A stretch of DNA of 64,000 nucleotides, taken from an uncultured Lachnospiraceae bacterium (lineage in GTDB: Bacteria > Bacillota > Clostridia > Lachnospirales > Lachnospiraceae). Below are positions 45,782-54,556 of this stretch, one piece after another. Both the position numbers and the translations under genes were made by a program. Positions within the stretch are counted from its first letter, which is position 1. Every line of letters begins with the position of its first letter. A model generated the notes under the pieces. It was not told the DNA's origin, did no database searches, and saw only the letters and a program-made list of their open reading frames with translations. The DNA lies in contig CATLGV010000005.1 of NCBI GenBank assembly GCA_949948735.1, positions 124,001-188,000 on the forward strand, in the 5' to 3' direction.

Positions 45782-46678
45782 ATGAAAGGAAAAAGGATAG
45801 CAATCGTATTGTGTATGCTGTTTATGCTATTTTGCGGCGGCTGCGGCGCAAGGAAAGAAGTACCGTTTCCCGGAGCCGGGAATCCGCTGCCGGCTCCGGA
45901 GCAGCCGCGTACAGAAGCCGGGAATGATATAGAAGAAAAAAATGAAGCCGAAAGTATTCAGGATGAGCTTGCCAGGGTAGAGGATAAGTCCCGTGAATAT
46001 GAAAATGCTGATTGGAGCAGCATGGGACAGCAGGAGATGAATCAGTTTAGCGCAGAGTGGTATCAGCTTTGGGATGACGAACTCAATTCCTTGTGGAGCA
46101 GATTAAGCGATGAGCTGGATGCCGAAACGAAAGCAAAAGTGCTTGAGGAACAGCGGGCATGGATTGAAAGAAAAGAAGAGAATGTAAAGGGCGCCGGCGC
46201 GGCGGCTTTTGGCGGAAGCCTTCAGGCGCAGCTGGAAAATTCAACCGCCGAAGAAATGACACGGGCAAGAGCATACGTGCTTGCCGGATATTTGGCGGCT
46301 GCCAGAAACGAGTCGTTTACGGTTCCGCCTGAAATTCAGGAAAGCATAGCCATGGCGGACCCGAGCCTGAATGATGTTTTTGAAAAATTTGAAGGACAAT
46401 GGATATTTGATGAAGCGCGCGGCGCATGTATTGGTATTGAAAGGACAGAAACGTGCGCATATGGCGTTGAAGGAAGCAATTGGACGGTCTGGGTAACAGG
46501 CGGTGATATTTTTTCCGATTTGGATGTATACGGATATACGGGAAACAGCATTCTGTTCAGGATTGCACATGACGGTTACGAGGCTTTTTATGAGCTTTCA
46601 TTTAACATGACAAATTCGGTTAATCTTGCATATGGAACTTCTTTAGACGCAATGGATGACATTATTGTGTGCGACTGA
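45782..46678 (+). CDS. Lipoprotein with LprI/DUF1311-like domain
   Basis: Probable surface lipoprotein of 298 residues. A signal sequence (KGKRIAIVLCMLFMLFCGGC) ends in a cysteine suitable for lipidation, followed by a Pro/Glu-rich spacer. Residues ~75-185 resemble the LprI (DUF1311) helical pair, with the typical Trp/Arg motif EEQRAWIERKEENVK. The C-terminal ~100 residues form an extra beta-rich domain (WTVWVTGGDIFSDLDVYGY). LprI of mycobacteria inhibits lysozyme; such a role here is only a possibility. AGAGG precedes the ATG at 45782; an ATG at 45773 is an alternative. Confidence 0.75.
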   Translation: MKGKRIAIVLCMLFMLFCGGCGARKEVPFPGAGNPLPAPEQPRTEAGNDIEEKNEAESIQDELARVEDKSREYENADWSSMGQQEMNQFSAEWYQLWDDELNSLWSRLSDELDAETKAKVLEEQRAWIERKEENVKGAGAAAFGGSLQAQLENSTAEEMTRARAYVLAGYLAAARNESFTVPPEIQESIAMADPSLNDVFEKFEGQWIFDEARGACIGIERTETCAYGVEGSNWTVWVTGGDIFSDLDVYGYTGNSILFRIAHDGYEAFYELSFNMTNSVNLAYGTSLDAMDDIIVCD

Positions 46679-46714
46679 AAATGCGAGAGCGTATATCATT
46701 GCAATAAAAAGCGA

Positions 46715-46744
46715 AAACCGGGTGCGCGGGCACCCGGTTTTTTA
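46715..46744 (+). terminator. Terminator after the lipoprotein gene
   Basis: 9-bp stem ACCGGGTGC / GCACCCGGT, GCGG loop, A-run before and T-run after. Confidence 0.88.
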
Positions 46745-46786
46745 CAGAGGAAACAACGGACATAAAATGAAGGAGAGGACAAGCGC

Positions 46787-47401
46787 ATGAAAACGAATAT
46801 TGTGTTTGATATGGGAAATGTGCTGACAAAGTACAGCATGACGGAATATATCCGGAGGTACGCGGATTCGGATGAGGCGTTCCGCATTATAAAAAACGAG
46901 GTCTGCGCGTCGGTCGAGTGGGTTATGATGGACAGAGGGACGATAACGGACGAGGAGGCCGCTGCGTCAATCTGTAAAAGGACGCCGGCCGCGCTGCACG
47001 GTACTGTTGAACGGTTTATACGGGAGTTTCGCATGGAACAGGAGCCCAATCCGCCGATGGAGAATCTGGTGCGGCGGCTGAAGGCGGCCGGCAACAGGCT
47101 CTATTTAATGTCGAATACCTCTCACCGCTTCCGGCGGTTTTCAAAAAGCATTGCGTCGATTGCGTATATGGACGGGATCTGGATATCGTGCGAGCACGGT
47201 TACCTCAAGCCGGAGCGGGAGGCATATCTTGACTTTTTTGCCTGTATGGGGCTGCAGCCGCAGGACTGCTGCTTTATCGACGATTCGCCGGCCAATATTG
47301 AGGCGGCGATGCGGCTTGGCATGGAGGGCTGCGTCTATCATCAGGATGTCGGGGAGCTGGAGGAGCGGCTGCGGGCGGCGGGAATCCGGGTAGCGGAATA
47401 A
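46787..47401 (+). CDS. HAD-IA family hydrolase (YihX-like)
   Basis: A 204-residue HAD protein. Motif I is VFDMGNVLTKY, with Gly at the usual second-Asp position, as in YihX-type and dehalogenase-type members. Motif II is LMSNTS, the motif III Lys lies in HGYLKPEREAY, and motif IV is FIDDSPANIEAA. Likely a sugar-phosphate phosphatase; substrate unknown. It is the last typical core gene before the AT-rich island. AGGAGAGG lies ahead of the ATG. Confidence 0.9.
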   Translation: MKTNIVFDMGNVLTKYSMTEYIRRYADSDEAFRIIKNEVCASVEWVMMDRGTITDEEAAASICKRTPAALHGTVERFIREFRMEQEPNPPMENLVRRLKAAGNRLYLMSNTSHRFRRFSKSIASIAYMDGIWISCEHGYLKPEREAYLDFFACMGLQPQDCCFIDDSPANIEAAMRLGMEGCVYHQDVGELEERLRAAGIRVAE

Positions 47402-47425
47402 AGCGGAACAAGGTGACTTGGAGGA

Positions 47426-47636
47426 GAGAATCTGCCGGAGCACATGCCTTGTATTTTTGAAAAGGGCTTTGCCGGAGGAGATGGCGAAATGGCGGACGTA
47501 AGACGGGATTGAGCCTTTATCTGTGCAGAAGGCTGTGCAATCGTCTGATTATGGGCAGGATGTCTATTTGAATGAAGACGGCAGAACAGTATTTACCTTG
47601 ATGTTTTATTTGAATACTTTTGTCTGTGAGAAATAA
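47426..47636 (+). pseudogene. Remnant of a BceS-type histidine kinase C-terminus
   Basis: Three successive frames together spell the end of a HATPase domain. Frame 1 (from 47426) reads ENLPEHMPCIFEKGFAGG, frame 2 (from ~47500) KTGLSLYLCRRLCNRL, and frame 3 (to TAA at 47634-47636) GQDVYLNEDGRTVFTLMFYL. In BceS-like kinases the order is IFEKGFTG ... STGMGLYLCKKLCDKL ... GTTVTLxFP. The N-terminal sensor and HisKA parts are absent. At least two frameshifts make it non-functional. Confidence 0.75.
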
Positions 47637-47676
47637 AAGTGGGTAGCTTCGTTTTTTTAATGAAATATATGAATGG

Positions 47677-47753
47677 AAATTAGGTAAAATGATACAGTAT
47701 CCTAATTTTAATCAAAATAATTATTGATAGATAGAATTCTTATGGGTTATGAT
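47677..47753 (+). promoter_or_regulatory. abiE promoter and candidate AbiEi operator
   Basis: TTGATA (47724-47729), 18 bp, TATGAT (47748-47753). Upstream is an inverted repeat AAATTAGG (47677-47684) / CCTAATTT (47701-47708). AbiEi antitoxins are known to repress their own promoter through inverted repeats, so this is a candidate site. The remainder of 47637-47796 is AT-rich with nothing else seen. Confidence 0.45.
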
Positions 47754-47796
47754 ATGAATAAACGTAATATACTAAAGTAATATTAAAAAGGAGATA

Positions 47797-48384
47797 ATGA
47801 TGGAAACACCTATTATTCCAAACTTTAAAAAGATATTTTTTATGTCAGAATTGAACGAATTGGGATTTTCGGCTTATATGGTAAGAAATATGGTAGCTCA
47901 TGGGCAACTGATAAAACTCAATAAATCTACCTATGAAAATATCAATTATAATGGTGAAGAATCGGATTATATTTATGTGTACGCTTACGTGCCGGATGGA
48001 ATCATATGTCTCTTTAGTGCAGCAGTTATCTATGGTCTCAGCACATATACACCGGATAACATCAATGTGGCTGTGGCGCAGAAAAGAAACGTATCTACAC
48101 TTCCAGAATGGCCGACTATTAAGCTGTGTTATTTTGAGGACGTGCGATTGAAAACGGGTGTTACAGATATAGAAATCTGTAATCAGAAAGTGAAGATTTA
48201 TGATATTGAGAAAACGGTAGTAGATATCGTTTATTACAGGAATAAACTTGGGATTGAGGAGACAAAAGAAGTACTAATGAATTATTTGAAACGCTCGGAT
48301 CGTGATATTAATAAGCTGTGCAGATATGCTGGGCGACTAAAATGTAAAAAAATTATAGATACTTATTTGGGGGTGCTTTTGTGA
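47797..48384 (+). CDS. abiEi: AbiEi family antitoxin / transcriptional regulator
   Basis: A 195-residue protein of the type IV toxin-antitoxin system AbiE. The N-terminal winged-helix region includes SAYMVRNMVAHGQLIKLNKS and leads into the AbiEi C-terminal domain (DGIICLFSAAVIYGLSTYTP, IKIYDIEKTVVD-like YDIEKTVVDIVYYRNKLG). Antitoxins of this class repress the operon and counter the toxin without direct contact. AAGGAG lies ahead of the ATG. Its stop overlaps the GTG start of the toxin gene (GTGA), showing tight coupling. Strongly AT-rich codon use, unlike the flanks. The gene appears intact. Confidence 0.9.
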   Translation: MMETPIIPNFKKIFFMSELNELGFSAYMVRNMVAHGQLIKLNKSTYENINYNGEESDYIYVYAYVPDGIICLFSAAVIYGLSTYTPDNINVAVAQKRNVSTLPEWPTIKLCYFEDVRLKTGVTDIEICNQKVKIYDIEKTVVDIVYYRNKLGIEETKEVLMNYLKRSDRDINKLCRYAGRLKCKKIIDTYLGVLL

Positions 48385-49438
48385 TAAATGCTGCGTCAAT
48401 AAAAGCCAGATTAAAAAATCACGCAAAAGAGAGAGGACATACTCTGCAAAATGAATTAACAATGTACGGTCTTGAAAGGACGATATATAGAATATCCATA
48501 TCGCCCCATGCAGCGAAATTTACTTTAAAAGGTGGCATTTTTTTGTATGCATTGTTTGATGGTGAATTTGCCAGAGCAACTACAGACATTGATTTGCTTG
48601 CAAAAGGTACAAGTAATGATACAGAGGTGATAAAGGAAACTTTTGAGGAAATTCTTCAGATAACTGTGGATGATGCATTAAGATATGACATGGAAACATT
48701 GGAAGCAATCAGTATAGCAGAATTCAAGGAATATCACGGAGTGAAAGTTGCTGTTAAAGCATATTTGGATAAAACCAGAATTGACGTGTCGCTTGATATA
48801 GGGTTTGACGATGTTATTTATCCAAACCGTGCCATGATGGAGTTCCCGGTTTTGCTGAATATGGAAGCCCCAATAATTTATACATATTCTTTAGATTCTG
48901 TTGTTGCAGAGAAATTCGAGGCGATTGTCCAATTAGGCTATGGAAATAGCAGATATAAGGATTTTTATGATATATACGTATTAGCAGCAACATATGATTT
49001 TGATGGAAATATACTAAAGCGGGCCGTGGTAGAGACTTTTGACCATAGAAACACTAGTGTACTGACCTGTTCATATTTCGCCAAATTGCTTGACTAAATT
49101 TCCATCTGCCACGTTGGCTTCAATCGACGATGCCACCGCATCGCCTCATTCAGCCGCCTTGCAGACTGAAAATTCATTCTGCGTCATTTAGCTGAAAATG
49201 AACGGGTCAGTACACTAGGTATAATGATATTGTGGCTTTTGAATCAGATTTTGCAGAGGATGTCAGCCGCCAAAGCAGATGGAGAGCGTTTATAAAGAAA
49301 AAGCGAGCAATGATTCCTGTTGAATTCGGGGAAGTATTGGAACTGCTTCAAATATTTTTAAAGCCAGTTGTTGAGGCTATTATTACGGGACAAGACTTTG
49401 AGGTGAAATGGGATTGTAAAAGCGAATCTTGGAAATAA
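48381..49438 (+). pseudogene. abiEii: AbiEii-type nucleotidyltransferase toxin split by a 157-bp insertion
   Basis: The intact gene would encode 298 residues, the family norm. Codons 1-225 (48381-49057) hold the nucleotidyltransferase core: FTLKGGIFLYALF, the metal motif RATTDIDLLA, and the later SLDSVVAEKFEAIVQLG and KDFYDIYVLA. Then a MITE-like element interrupts the frame after HRNT, so the running frame adds about a dozen foreign residues and stops at 49097. The missing end is still present at 49219-49438 (RYNDIVAFESDFAEDVSRQ ... RWRAFIKKK ...) and is in frame once the element and one 4-bp target copy are removed. The catalytic part may survive in a truncated protein; full activity is doubtful. 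Confidence 0.88.
49058..49214. mobile_element. 157-bp MITE-like insertion inside abiEii
   Basis: Terminal inverted repeats TGTACTGACCTGTTCAT (49058-49074) and ATGAACGGGTCAGTACA (49198-49214) match at 16 of 17 positions. CTAG is duplicated at 49054-49057 and 49215-49218. It has TG...CA ends and no coding capacity. The ends resemble IS3/IS21-type termini, suggesting a non-autonomous derivative. Internal sequence is less AT-rich than the gene around it. Confidence 0.88.
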
Positions 49439-49594
49439 AAGGTTTCCATGTTTAGATTGACTGCTATTTTACTACGACGTAGGTGCTGTTTAGGCGGATG
49501 GCAGTGGGAGAGGCCGTCGGATTAGTAATATGATGATCCTCTAAAGTGAGAAAAGGTCAATTTGAAGGTGTTAATAGTCATCTACATACAAAAG

Positions 49595-49623
49595 TAGAAA
49601 TTTGTAATGGTTAGGTGTATAAT
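49595..49623 (+). promoter_or_regulatory. Candidate promoter of the McrBC-type operon
   Basis: TAGAAA, 17 bp, perfect TATAAT, 30 bp ahead of a strong AAGGAGG site. The 49439-49594 stretch upstream shows no gene. Confidence 0.45.
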
Positions 49624-49652
49624 ATAAGTAATAATTATAAGGAGGTTTTAAC

Positions 49653-52301
49653 ATGGGACTGTATCTTGGATATATAGAAAAATATGAGTCTTATTATAAT
49701 GATGCATATTTCTACAACTATACGCCTATTTGTGAAATTAGAGATGGAAAGATAATTCGCTTATCAGACGAGGCGCAAAGAGATTTATTGCCAGAATCGG
49801 ATAAACGTAATATTAACTTTAGATATGAATTTAACTCGGAAGAAGATAAAAAGAGAATGGAAATGGAGTTTGCTAAAGACTCTTTAGTATTATTTGATTT
49901 TCAATTGACAGATTTAGTGGATAATAAAAATTCTTATGGTGAAAGAAATCCAACAGGATATAGGATTCAAGTTATTGATATGTTAGATAATGGGAAAATA
50001 TGCCCAATACATAAAAATAATATATTTAGAGTAATAGATGAGAACGCAATACATTCTGATTTTTACAGTGACAATGTTGTAATAGTGGAAATGGATGGCA
50101 TTGTGCAAAATGATGAGATATTTGTTAAATTGGATGGTTTTATGGCTGGACCATTTATTGTCAAACGCCGCAATTTAGATTCTGCTTTTTATATCCGCCC
50201 GCAGATTAAGGAGAACAAGTATACCTTGGCAGGTTATGAAATAAATGATTGTGATATAGTAGAATTAAATGTTTATGCAGATGATTGGGAGAATAATAAA
50301 TGCAAATGGTGTATTTTTTATAGGAATGATAACCAAAAAATAGTGTATCGTGATTTAATGGATAGTGACGAGTTGTTGCTGGAAAGCTTTAAGGAAAGCA
50401 TTGGTAATCAGAGTGTAGAGAATGGAAAAATTGAGATTTCTAATGTAGAAAAGCTGATTGAAAATTACAGTCAATCAGCATTATCAGGAATAGAGGTAAC
50501 GGAAGAGATACGACAGAGACGGTTAAAGCGAATTGTGGAAATTCTGACATCAGAAGCAGATATTGATAGTACATTAGGAAATATTACGGATTCGTTATGT
50601 GATTTATTGATCAAGTATCAAAATAGTTCCAGCGTCGAGGCATTGCTTCAAAATATTTTAGAGGGACATCCTGAATTTTTTGATAAAATGAAGGATTCCA
50701 AAATTATGAGCGAGCGAAAAGAAAAATTGAATGAGGAGATACAGGAACTTCAGCTGAGAAAGGAGTGTCTTGAAACTGAGATTAGGGAGACCTATCAAAG
50801 TGCACAAAGTACGGAACAAACTGCTATAGAAGAAAAGAAAATTGCTTTATTGGAAATGGATGAGCAATATATATTACAAAAAGCAAGGCTAGATGAGATA
50901 TTAGAAAAATTAAAGATTGCGGAAAATGTTAGTGAATTAGAGCAAAAGCGTAACAGTATTAAGAACGATATTAATCACTTGGAGTGGCAAAAAGACCAAT
51001 TACAAGGTGCAAAGGGACCACTTGAAGAACAATTTTTAAATCTTGTTAATAAGTTCCATGACAAGATGGTGGGGATTACTTTTGATGGTTATATGGCAAA
51101 TAAAATGCTTCGAAGTGCCGCAGAATGGGAAGCAGAGGAAACAGCGAGCGACTATGAGAATGCTGTAAAAGTAGTTAATGGGATTAAGGTCGAGGAATTA
51201 GAGCCGGAACAATTGATTGACTATCTTTGTGAAACCATTAAAACGGTTCGACCGGAATATGATAGAAATACAATTGTTAATATTGCGATTTGTATTACAC
51301 AAGGTTTTATAACTGTATTCTCAGGCGAACCGGGGTGTGGGAAAACTTCAATTTGTAATATATTTGCAGAAACATTGGGGTTAAATAAGATTGATAAATT
51401 AGTAGAAAACGATAACCATTATCTAGACTCTTTAGCGAGATATATTCCCGTTTCTGTTGAGCGAGGGTGGACTTCAAAAAGAGATTTTGTGGGATATTTC
51501 AATCCACTATCAAAGATGTTTGATAAAAGTAATAAAAATATATATGAAGCGCTGAATATATTGGATATTGAAAAAAAGGGGCATTTAGCGAAGTTTCCAT
51601 ATCTCATCCTTTTAGATGAGGCTAATTTAAGTCCAATTGAATACTATTGGGCGGATTTTATGAATGTATGTGATGATTTGGACGAAAATAGTTATGTGAA
51701 CTTAGGAGAAAACCATGTATATTTGATACCAGAGACATTGCACTTTATTGCCACAATTAATAATGACCATACAACAGAAGTTTTATCTCCAAGGCTTTTG
51801 GACAGGGCGTGGGTCATAACCCTACCACAATATTATAATTATGGAAATTCGGTGACAGACAGTGAATTACAGGAAAATCAAATAAAGCTTATTACATGGA
51901 ATTCTATGTGTAACGCCTTTTTGCCTACAGAAAGTTCATACGAATTGTCTGTAGAGATGCAGAGGATTTATGAGGCTGTAAAAAATCAATTGAGAAAATA
52001 TCATTTTTATATCAGTCCACGAGTGGACAAAGCTATTAAAAAGTATTGGATCGTAGCATCTAAATATTTTGAAGAAGGTGAGTATGAAACGGATGCAGCA
52101 ATTGTAGCGTTAGATTATGCTATTGCCCAGAAAATACTTCCTCAAATATCAGGTTATAGTGATCGTTTTAAAGAATGGTTGGAGGAGTTGTTACGAATAT
52201 GCCATGATGCAAATTTAAACATGTGTCAAGAAATCGTACAAAACATAATCGAGCGTGGTGAACAGATGAATGATTATGGTTTTTTTACTTTGAGGAGGTA
52301 A
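49653..52301 (+). CDS. McrB-type AAA+ GTPase of a type IV restriction system
   Basis: An 882-residue protein. Residues ~1-250 form an unrecognised N-terminal region rich in Asp/Asn/Tyr, possibly the target-recognition part. Residues ~352-474 are a long coiled coil (ERKEKLNEEIQELQLRKECL ... ISELEQKR-like). Residues ~540-790 are the AAA+ motor: Walker A GEPGCGKTS at 558-566, Walker B LILLDEAN at ~651, an IATINND sensor in place of the McrB NTADRS element, and the SPRLLDRAW arginine region. A helical C-terminal part follows. McrB proteins form GTP-driven rings that direct the McrC nuclease to modified DNA. The next gene encodes that nuclease, 3 bp later. AAGGAGG precedes the ATG. Very AT-rich. 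Confidence 0.85.
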   Translation: MGLYLGYIEKYESYYNDAYFYNYTPICEIRDGKIIRLSDEAQRDLLPESDKRNINFRYEFNSEEDKKRMEMEFAKDSLVLFDFQLTDLVDNKNSYGERNPTGYRIQVIDMLDNGKICPIHKNNIFRVIDENAIHSDFYSDNVVIVEMDGIVQNDEIFVKLDGFMAGPFIVKRRNLDSAFYIRPQIKENKYTLAGYEINDCDIVELNVYADDWENNKCKWCIFYRNDNQKIVYRDLMDSDELLLESFKESIGNQSVENGKIEISNVEKLIENYSQSALSGIEVTEEIRQRRLKRIVEILTSEADIDSTLGNITDSLCDLLIKYQNSSSVEALLQNILEGHPEFFDKMKDSKIMSERKEKLNEEIQELQLRKECLETEIRETYQSAQSTEQTAIEEKKIALLEMDEQYILQKARLDEILEKLKIAENVSELEQKRNSIKNDINHLEWQKDQLQGAKGPLEEQFLNLVNKFHDKMVGITFDGYMANKMLRSAAEWEAEETASDYENAVKVVNGIKVEELEPEQLIDYLCETIKTVRPEYDRNTIVNIAICITQGFITVFSGEPGCGKTSICNIFAETLGLNKIDKLVENDNHYLDSLARYIPVSVERGWTSKRDFVGYFNPLSKMFDKSNKNIYEALNILDIEKKGHLAKFPYLILLDEANLSPIEYYWADFMNVCDDLDENSYVNLGENHVYLIPETLHFIATINNDHTTEVLSPRLLDRAWVITLPQYYNYGNSVTDSELQENQIKLITWNSMCNAFLPTESSYELSVEMQRIYEAVKNQLRKYHFYISPRVDKAIKKYWIVASKYFEEGEYETDAAIVALDYAIAQKILPQISGYSDRFKEWLEELLRICHDANLNMCQEIVQNIIERGEQMNDYGFFTLRR

Positions 52302-52304
52302 CGC

Positions 52305-54131
52305 ATGCCGCATTGTTTTTTGACATTGAGTCCATTTAATAAGCCGAAACTACTAATAGAACTTTTGACGGTAGGTAAGCAGAATCTATCAGTTGAAAAT
52401 ATTATTGATTATGTTGATGCGGATATATTTGTATACTCCGATTTGAGCTACGAAATGTATTTGGATTTTGGCGATAGTGAGAAGATTCAAAACGTGTCAG
52501 TATATATAAATGAGATTAACGAACAATGCACATACCATGATGGTACTATTAGATTTTATGATAATGCTCATAAGGCAAGAAAAATATTTCTTGATTGTTT
52601 TGGGTTTGTTGTAATTGGCTTGATTATATATATGTCTGACGGAACGGAGATAAGCGTTGAATCCCAATATATTCCAGTTATGGTAAAAAAGGGGATTTAT
52701 AATGAATCGGTTAAATTAATGATTAATTATATATATAAAAACCAGGAGATTTTATTACTGAATGGTTGTTATGGATCTAAAGATGTAGCTGGGTTAAAAG
52801 AGAATGGAATAAAAGGATTGGAAACACAGATAATTTTAGCAGAAGAGATAGCAGCGTTATATGAAAATAGTTATGGATATTTTAAGACTAACAGCAGGTT
52901 CAAACTTCAAAAATTGCCCTTAATAGAAAGATTTGAGAAAGTTCAGCAAATTGACTCAGAAACAATATATTATATAACACAACATCCAGAGCAACTAAGG
53001 AAAGTGAATGCAAGTAGTGGAATATATATAGCCAATAGTAACTATTATCCACAAAAAACGCTATTTGTACAGAATGTATATTCAAAAGATATTTATGAGA
53101 ACAGAATAATAACTGGTTTTTTGAAAAAAATGGTAGATTCTGTGCGTCACATAATGGGGCAATTAGAAACACTGATTGGAAAAACTCCAAGAAGAAATGA
53201 AGTTCAAGATGAGTATATTAATTCTTCCGGTTTTATTTTTTTAGAAACTAGAAAAATAATATCACAAGATTATGAGAAATTAAGAAGTTTGGATAGAAAA
53301 TTGACTCGATTAATGGGAATGTATAATGAGATATTTCATATTGCACCTGAGCATATTGAAGGAATACCAAAGAGTTCTGCGATTTTTAGAGCGGTACCAC
53401 AGTACAATAGAATTTATATGCGTATTATTCAATGGTATAAATTTGGTATTTATGATTTATCTAAGGAAAAATATATACTGTCATTTGTTAAGATATCGCA
53501 GATATATGAAAGCTATTTACTTACAAAGCTTATAAATTATTTTAAGGAGCATGGCTTTACTTTTAATACGTCAAGATTTTGTGAGTATCCAATTAGAGAA
53601 AAGTGGATGCATCAAAATACAAAGTGTAATAATACATTTGTATTTTCTGATGAATCTCAAAGAATAACCTTGTATTATCAACCAGTGATTTATGATAATG
53701 CATGTAGTGAAGTAAATGGCATTGAATTGTATCGAAATAATACGATATCGATTAATAATGATGATAAAAAAGAGCATAGTGGTCATTATTATGTTCCCGA
53801 CTATGTGCTTAAATGCGAAAAGGACAATTGTGTAAAATATGTTATTATGGATGCAAAATTTAGTTCCTTGCGTACAGTTCGGCACTATTATATTCCCGGC
53901 TTAGTGTATAAGTACTTGTTTTCTCTCAGTCCAATAAAAAGTAATATATATATTTCTGGACTATGCGTTATATACGGTCAGTGTACAAGTGGGAGTATGG
54001 TAGAGAGTATTTATGACAGGCAGATACCAGGGGAAAGTATAAAACCGTTTGTGGAGATATTACCAATGATTGCTGGTATGAATGATGATAAACATATTGA
54101 AGGCATTGAAACAGTACTCAAAATGATATGA
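52305..54131 (+). CDS. McrC-type PD-(D/E)XK nuclease with DUF2357-like N-terminal part
   Basis: A 608-residue protein. The N-terminal ~300 residues resemble the DUF2357 region that links McrC nucleases to their AAA+ partner (IDYVDADIFVYSDLSYEM; NVYSKDIYENRIITGFLKKM). A helical middle with a Trp/Lys stretch (YMRIIQWYKFGIYDLS) leads to the PD-(D/E)XK nuclease at ~430-560. The catalytic residues are seen as Pro498-Asp499 in HYYVPDYVL and Asp516-Ala-Lys518 in VIMDAKFS, followed by a conserved Tyr/Gly loop YYIPGLVYKYLF. Together with the preceding McrB-type ATPase it should cleave modified or otherwise recognised foreign DNA. AGGAGG overlaps the end of the ATPase gene. Confidence 0.82.
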   Translation: MPHCFLTLSPFNKPKLLIELLTVGKQNLSVENIIDYVDADIFVYSDLSYEMYLDFGDSEKIQNVSVYINEINEQCTYHDGTIRFYDNAHKARKIFLDCFGFVVIGLIIYMSDGTEISVESQYIPVMVKKGIYNESVKLMINYIYKNQEILLLNGCYGSKDVAGLKENGIKGLETQIILAEEIAALYENSYGYFKTNSRFKLQKLPLIERFEKVQQIDSETIYYITQHPEQLRKVNASSGIYIANSNYYPQKTLFVQNVYSKDIYENRIITGFLKKMVDSVRHIMGQLETLIGKTPRRNEVQDEYINSSGFIFLETRKIISQDYEKLRSLDRKLTRLMGMYNEIFHIAPEHIEGIPKSSAIFRAVPQYNRIYMRIIQWYKFGIYDLSKEKYILSFVKISQIYESYLLTKLINYFKEHGFTFNTSRFCEYPIREKWMHQNTKCNNTFVFSDESQRITLYYQPVIYDNACSEVNGIELYRNNTISINNDDKKEHSGHYYVPDYVLKCEKDNCVKYVIMDAKFSSLRTVRHYYIPGLVYKYLFSLSPIKSNIYISGLCVIYGQCTSGSMVESIYDRQIPGESIKPFVEILPMIAGMNDDKHIEGIETVLKMI

Positions 54132-54341
54132 TAAGTCGAAAAATGGTATTTAGTAATTAATAGAGAAGGTAGAAATCTGAAGTCAGGAACTGAGACAGAA
54201 ATATTAGAACTTAAAAGGTCAATTAAGTGTAGAAATGCTAATTATTCTTATAGGGTTGTTTGTGCATATCTATAAAAAATATAAAGTCTTCGTGACAATA
54301 CTGGCTAAAATAGTGCTGTGTTTCGCGCGCGTTTCCCTTAA

Positions 54342-54370
54342 TTGACAAGCGCAGACGCCTTGTCTATAAT
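54342..54370 (+). promoter_or_regulatory. Perfect sigma-A promoter of the ABC importer operon (gap 54132-54556)
   Basis: TTGACA, exactly 17 bp, TATAAT. The 54132-54300 part before it is AT-rich and shows no gene; it marks the right edge of the island. Confidence 0.85.
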
Positions 54371-54376
54371 AAAAAT

Positions 54377-54556
54377 GAGATTGTAAAGCCGGATGCGTCC
54401 TGCTGAGCGAGATCAAAGCAAACCTTGAAAATATCCTCCATTGCAAAGACACATGCGTGCTTTTGTCAATGGAAGGTAACAGCTGACATACGAAGACCGC
54501 GGCATATTTTGCGCTGTAAAGCAATGCGCCGCCTTCTGAGTGGAAAGGAAAGAACA
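54377..54556 (+). promoter_or_regulatory. Long structured leader RNA of unknown class
   Basis: About 180 nt lie between the predicted start of transcription and the start codon. A strong hairpin is visible near 54438-54476 (TCCATTG pairing with CAATGGA, then AAG and CAC pairing with CTTT and GTG). A second lies near 54500-54535 (CGGC...GCGC with GCGCCG). It does not match TPP, guanidine, SAM or other riboswitch cores that I know. Confidence 0.4.

Noticed and set aside
47640-54300. Prophage or integrative element
   Set aside because: No integrase, recombinase, structural phage gene, tRNA target or flanking att-like repeat was seen.
54371-54556. TPP or guanidine riboswitch ahead of the ABC importer
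   Set aside because: The conserved cores of these classes could not be found in the leader by eye.
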